Assembly (NCBI RefSeq): GCF_036311985.1
Contig: NZ_JAZDCJ010000048.1
Origin: JAZDCJ01 sp036311985
Lineage (GTDB): Bacteria > Actinomycetota > Actinomycetes > Actinomycetales > Micrococcaceae
Direction: 5' to 3' (one strand)
Length of the DNA: 24,392 nucleotides
The notes beneath the pieces are model-generated. The model saw nothing but the letters and a program-made list of their open reading frames with translations, ran no database searches and had not been told where the DNA came from. This document shows, piece by piece, positions 22,140-24,392 of the stretch. The stretch's first letter is position 1. Each line of letters opens with the position of its first letter. A program made the translations under genes and the position numbers.

Positions 22140-23318
22140 ATGGCCAAGGCACTTGGCGTCGCCGTCATCGGCGCCGGCATGGCCGGCCGCGGACACGCGG
22201 CCGCCTACCACGCAGCATCGACTATCAACAGCCCCACCCTCCCGCCGATCCGGCTCGTGTCGATCGCCGACATCAACGAGGAGTTCGGGACCCTCGCGGC
22301 GCGGCGATTCGGCTACGAGCGCTACGACCGCACGTGGCAGGACATCGCCGCGGCCGACGACATCGACGTCGTGAGCGTCGTGGTGGCGAACCACCTGCAC
22401 CGCGAGATCGTCGAGGGGCTCCTCGCCGCCGGCAAGCACGTCCTGTGCGAGAAGCCGCTCAGCGACTCGCTCGACGAGGCCCGCGCCATGGCCCGCATCG
22501 CCGCCGAGGCCGCGCCGCTGGCCCGGATCGGCTTCACCTTCCGCCGCACCCCGGGCATCGCCTACGTCCGCGAGCTCATCCAATCGGGGACGCTCGGCAA
22601 GGTGCTGCACTTCAGTGGCCGCTACTGGACCGATTACGCGTGCAGCCCGCAGGCCCCCATGAGCTGGCGCTTCAAGGGTGGCCCGGGCTCCGGCGCCCTG
22701 GCCGACGTCGGCAGCCACCTCGCCTACGTCGCCGAGTTCCTGTGCGGCGACATCTCCTCCGTCGCCGGTGGCCGCCTCGCGACCGCCATCACCGAGCGTC
22801 CCGTGCCCCTCGGCGCGGTGTTCGGCCACGAGCACACGGAGGTCTCGGAGCAGCTCGAGGCCGTCGAAAACGACGACTACGCGGCGTTCAATGCAGCGTT
22901 CGCCGGCGGCGGCACCGGTTCCTTCGAGGTCTCCCGCGTCGCCGCCGGCCACCCGACCACGCTCACGTTCGAGGTCTTCTGCGAGAACGGCGCAGCGGTG
23001 TGGGACCAGCGCCGCCCCGCCGAGGTCCAGCTCTTCGTCAACGAGGGACCGGCGAAGTCCAACGGCTACCGTCAGGTCCTCCTCGGCCCCGAGCACCCCT
23101 ACTTCGGCGGCGGCCTCGCCATGGACGCCCCCGGCATGGGCGTGGGCCAGAACGAGGCGTTCGTCTACCAGGCCCGCGCCTTCCTCGAAGAGGTCGCGGG
23201 GATCGAAGACGGGGCGCTGCCGCGCTGCGCGACGTTCGAGGAGGGCCTGCACAACATGGAGCTCCTGGAGGCCGTGACCCGCTCGGCCCTCGCCGGCGGA
23301 CAGCTGGTGACGCTGTGA
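22140..23318 (+). CDS. Gfo/Idh/MocA family oxidoreductase, 392 aa
   Basis: NAD(P)-dependent dehydrogenase of a sugar or cyclitol; the substrate cannot be read from the sequence. Rossmann motif GAGMAG (G11, G13, G16), catalytic lysine K105 in CEKPLSDS, and D189 and H193 in GALADVGSHLAY. The C-terminal part is longer than in IolG, with PAEVQLFVNEG and GMGVGQNEAFVYQARAFL. I chose the ATG at 22140 because GAAGAGG lies 6 nt upstream and the Rossmann fold starts at once. An earlier in-frame ATG at 22065 would lie upstream of the predicted transcription start. It overlaps the isomerase gene by 4 nt (GTGA), and the pair probably acts in one pathway under LacI control. Confidence 0.9.
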   Translation: MAKALGVAVIGAGMAGRGHAAAYHAASTINSPTLPPIRLVSIADINEEFGTLAARRFGYERYDRTWQDIAAADDIDVVSVVVANHLHREIVEGLLAAGKHVLCEKPLSDSLDEARAMARIAAEAAPLARIGFTFRRTPGIAYVRELIQSGTLGKVLHFSGRYWTDYACSPQAPMSWRFKGGPGSGALADVGSHLAYVAEFLCGDISSVAGGRLATAITERPVPLGAVFGHEHTEVSEQLEAVENDDYAAFNAAFAGGGTGSFEVSRVAAGHPTTLTFEVFCENGAAVWDQRRPAEVQLFVNEGPAKSNGYRQVLLGPEHPYFGGGLAMDAPGMGVGQNEAFVYQARAFLEEVAGIEDGALPRCATFEEGLHNMELLEAVTRSALAGGQLVTL

Positions 23319-24316
23319 AGCTCGGGGTCTACACCGCCATCCTCCACGACCGCCCGCTGGCCGAGGCCCTCGATGTCCTCGCCTCCCTCCGGCTCGACGC
23401 CGCGGAGATCAACGCGGGCGGCTTCCTGCCACCCGTCCACCTGCCCGTCGAGCAGATCCTCGCGAGCGGATCCGCACGCGACGACTACCTGGGCCTCTTC
23501 GCCGAGAAGGGGATCGAGCTCGCCGGCCTGAACGCCAACGGCAATCCGCTGCACCCCGACCCGGCGATCGGGCCGAAGCACGCCGAGGAGCTGCGCCGGG
23601 CCATCCGCGTCGCGGGCGCCCTGGGCCAGACCCGCGTCGTCACGATGTCGGGGCTCCCCGGCGGGGAGCCCGGCGCCACCGTCCCGAACTGGATCGTGAA
23701 CCCCTGGAGCTCGGGCGCGCTCGACGTGCTCGACTACCAGTGGGACCGGGTCGCCGTGCCGTTCTGGAAGGAGATCGACGAGCTCGCCGGCGAGCACGGA
23801 GTCAAGGTCGCGATCGAGATGCACCCGCAGAACCTCGTCTTCAATCCGCCGACGCTCAAGCGGCTCGTCGAGCGCGCGGGCACCGCCAACGTCGGCGCTG
23901 AAATGGACCCCTCGCACTTGTTCTGGCAGCACATGGACCCCGTCGCGGCCGTCGACTACCTCGGCGACCTCGTGGTCCACGCCGCCGCGAAGGACGTGCG
24001 GATCAACCCGGAGGCCGCCGTCTACGGCGTCCTCGACGACCGCTTCCGCCGCCTCCGCGAGGACGAGGAGCGCACGGGGCTCGGCGGGCACGAGTACGTC
24101 AACGAGTGGCCGAAGGACTCCGCCTGGGACTTCGTGGCGCTCGGCCGCGGGCACGACGCCGGATTCTGGACCCGCTTCCTCGCGGCACTGCACCGCGTCG
24201 ACCCCGACATGGCCGTCCACATCGAGCACGAGGACACCTCCCTCGGCCGCATCGAGGGCCTCGAGGTGGCCGCGGGCGTCCTGCTGGAGGCGGCCGGGAA
24301 CGCCGGGCTCCGCTGA
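23315..24316 (+). CDS. Sugar phosphate isomerase/epimerase, TIM-barrel type, 333 aa
   Basis: Member of the AP-endonuclease-2-like (xylose-isomerase-like) TIM-barrel family, which includes IolE, IolI and several sugar epimerases. Likely metal-binding residues are the acidic and His residues in AIEMHPQN, GAEMDPSHLFWQ, HAAAKD and HIEHEDTSLG, one per barrel strand as is typical. The FWQHMDP and HEYVNEWPKDSAWDFVALG segments are shared with many predicted isomerases found beside Gfo/Idh dehydrogenases. The start is GTG at 23315, overlapping the dehydrogenase stop, so translation is coupled. The substrate is unknown. A hairpin follows 24 nt after the stop. A role in inositol degradation is possible given the neighbours but is not shown. 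Confidence 0.88.
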   Translation: MKLGVYTAILHDRPLAEALDVLASLRLDAAEINAGGFLPPVHLPVEQILASGSARDDYLGLFAEKGIELAGLNANGNPLHPDPAIGPKHAEELRRAIRVAGALGQTRVVTMSGLPGGEPGATVPNWIVNPWSSGALDVLDYQWDRVAVPFWKEIDELAGEHGVKVAIEMHPQNLVFNPPTLKRLVERAGTANVGAEMDPSHLFWQHMDPVAAVDYLGDLVVHAAAKDVRINPEAAVYGVLDDRFRRLREDEERTGLGGHEYVNEWPKDSAWDFVALGRGHDAGFWTRFLAALHRVDPDMAVHIEHEDTSLGRIEGLEVAAGVLLEAAGNAGLR

Positions 24317-24340
24317 CGCGGGCCGCCCCCTCACTCCGAC

Positions 24341-24389
24341 GGCGGGGGCGGGCGGGGGACGACATGTCCCTCCGCCCGGCCCCCCCGCC
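24341..24389 (+). terminator. Hairpin terminator at the end of the dehydrogenase-isomerase operon
   Basis: A long GC-rich imperfect stem: GGGAC (24356-24360) pairs with GTCCC (24366-24370), then GGGCGG with CCGCCC, then the G-run and GGC with the C-run and GCC at the window end, with small bulges. It begins 24 nt after the isomerase stop. Confidence 0.65.
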
Positions 24390-24392
24390 AGC

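Noticed and set aside
1..24392. CRISPR arrays, tRNA or rRNA genes, insertion sequences, phage or attachment sites
   Set aside because: No regularly spaced repeats, tRNA-like cloverleaf, transposase-like product or flanking duplications were noticed on either strand.

Overview
The window is GC-rich with strong C/G third-codon preference, several GTG starts, GTGA/ATGA gene overlaps and Shine-Dalgarno sites 5-8 nt before most starts. With a heterotetrameric sarcosine oxidase operon, this points to an actinomycete, most likely an Arthrobacter-like member of the Micrococcaceae (inference from gene content; no 16S or other marker is present).

Region 1 (2-8760, + strand) is one tight operon, glyA-soxB-soxD-soxA-soxG-sdaA-purU, closed by a perfect hairpin right after the purU stop. 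It forms a one-carbon circuit. Sarcosine oxidase turns sarcosine into glycine plus methylene-tetrahydrofolate, GlyA joins these to serine, SdaA deaminates serine to pyruvate, and PurU releases surplus formyl groups as formate and regenerates folate. glyA is probably cut at its 5' end by the window edge.

Region 2 (8776-12484) is mixed. It holds a small SPW-type membrane protein, an unrecognised membrane protein, a short DUF302-like frame, and a divergent pair made of an XRE-cupin regulator and a sodium:solute symporter. The intergenic region of that pair has a good promoter and two inverted repeats.

Region 3 (12490-14286) is the most interesting stretch. A hypothetical gene ends inside the first helix of what reads as a yybP-ykoY manganese riboswitch. 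The riboswitch is followed by mutually exclusive helices that can hide or expose the ribosome binding site of a ferritin-like/VIT1 fusion transporter. The layout fits translational control of a manganese (or iron) exporter. A SRPBCC protein follows on the opposite strand.

Region 4 (14845-20985) is an inositol or related cyclitol uptake and catabolism locus. The minus-strand operon is binding protein, permease, ATPase and inositol 2-dehydrogenase, with a 14-bp hairpin between the first two genes. It diverges from a HutC-type GntR regulator followed by iolB. Other iol genes (iolC, iolD, iolE, iolA) are not in the window.

Region 5 (20972-24389) has a LacI-family regulator divergent from a two-gene operon (Gfo/Idh/MocA dehydrogenase plus TIM-barrel sugar isomerase). 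A perfect LacI-type palindrome lies at the predicted transcription start, and a terminator hairpin closes the window. No RNA genes, insertion sequences or CRISPR arrays were seen.
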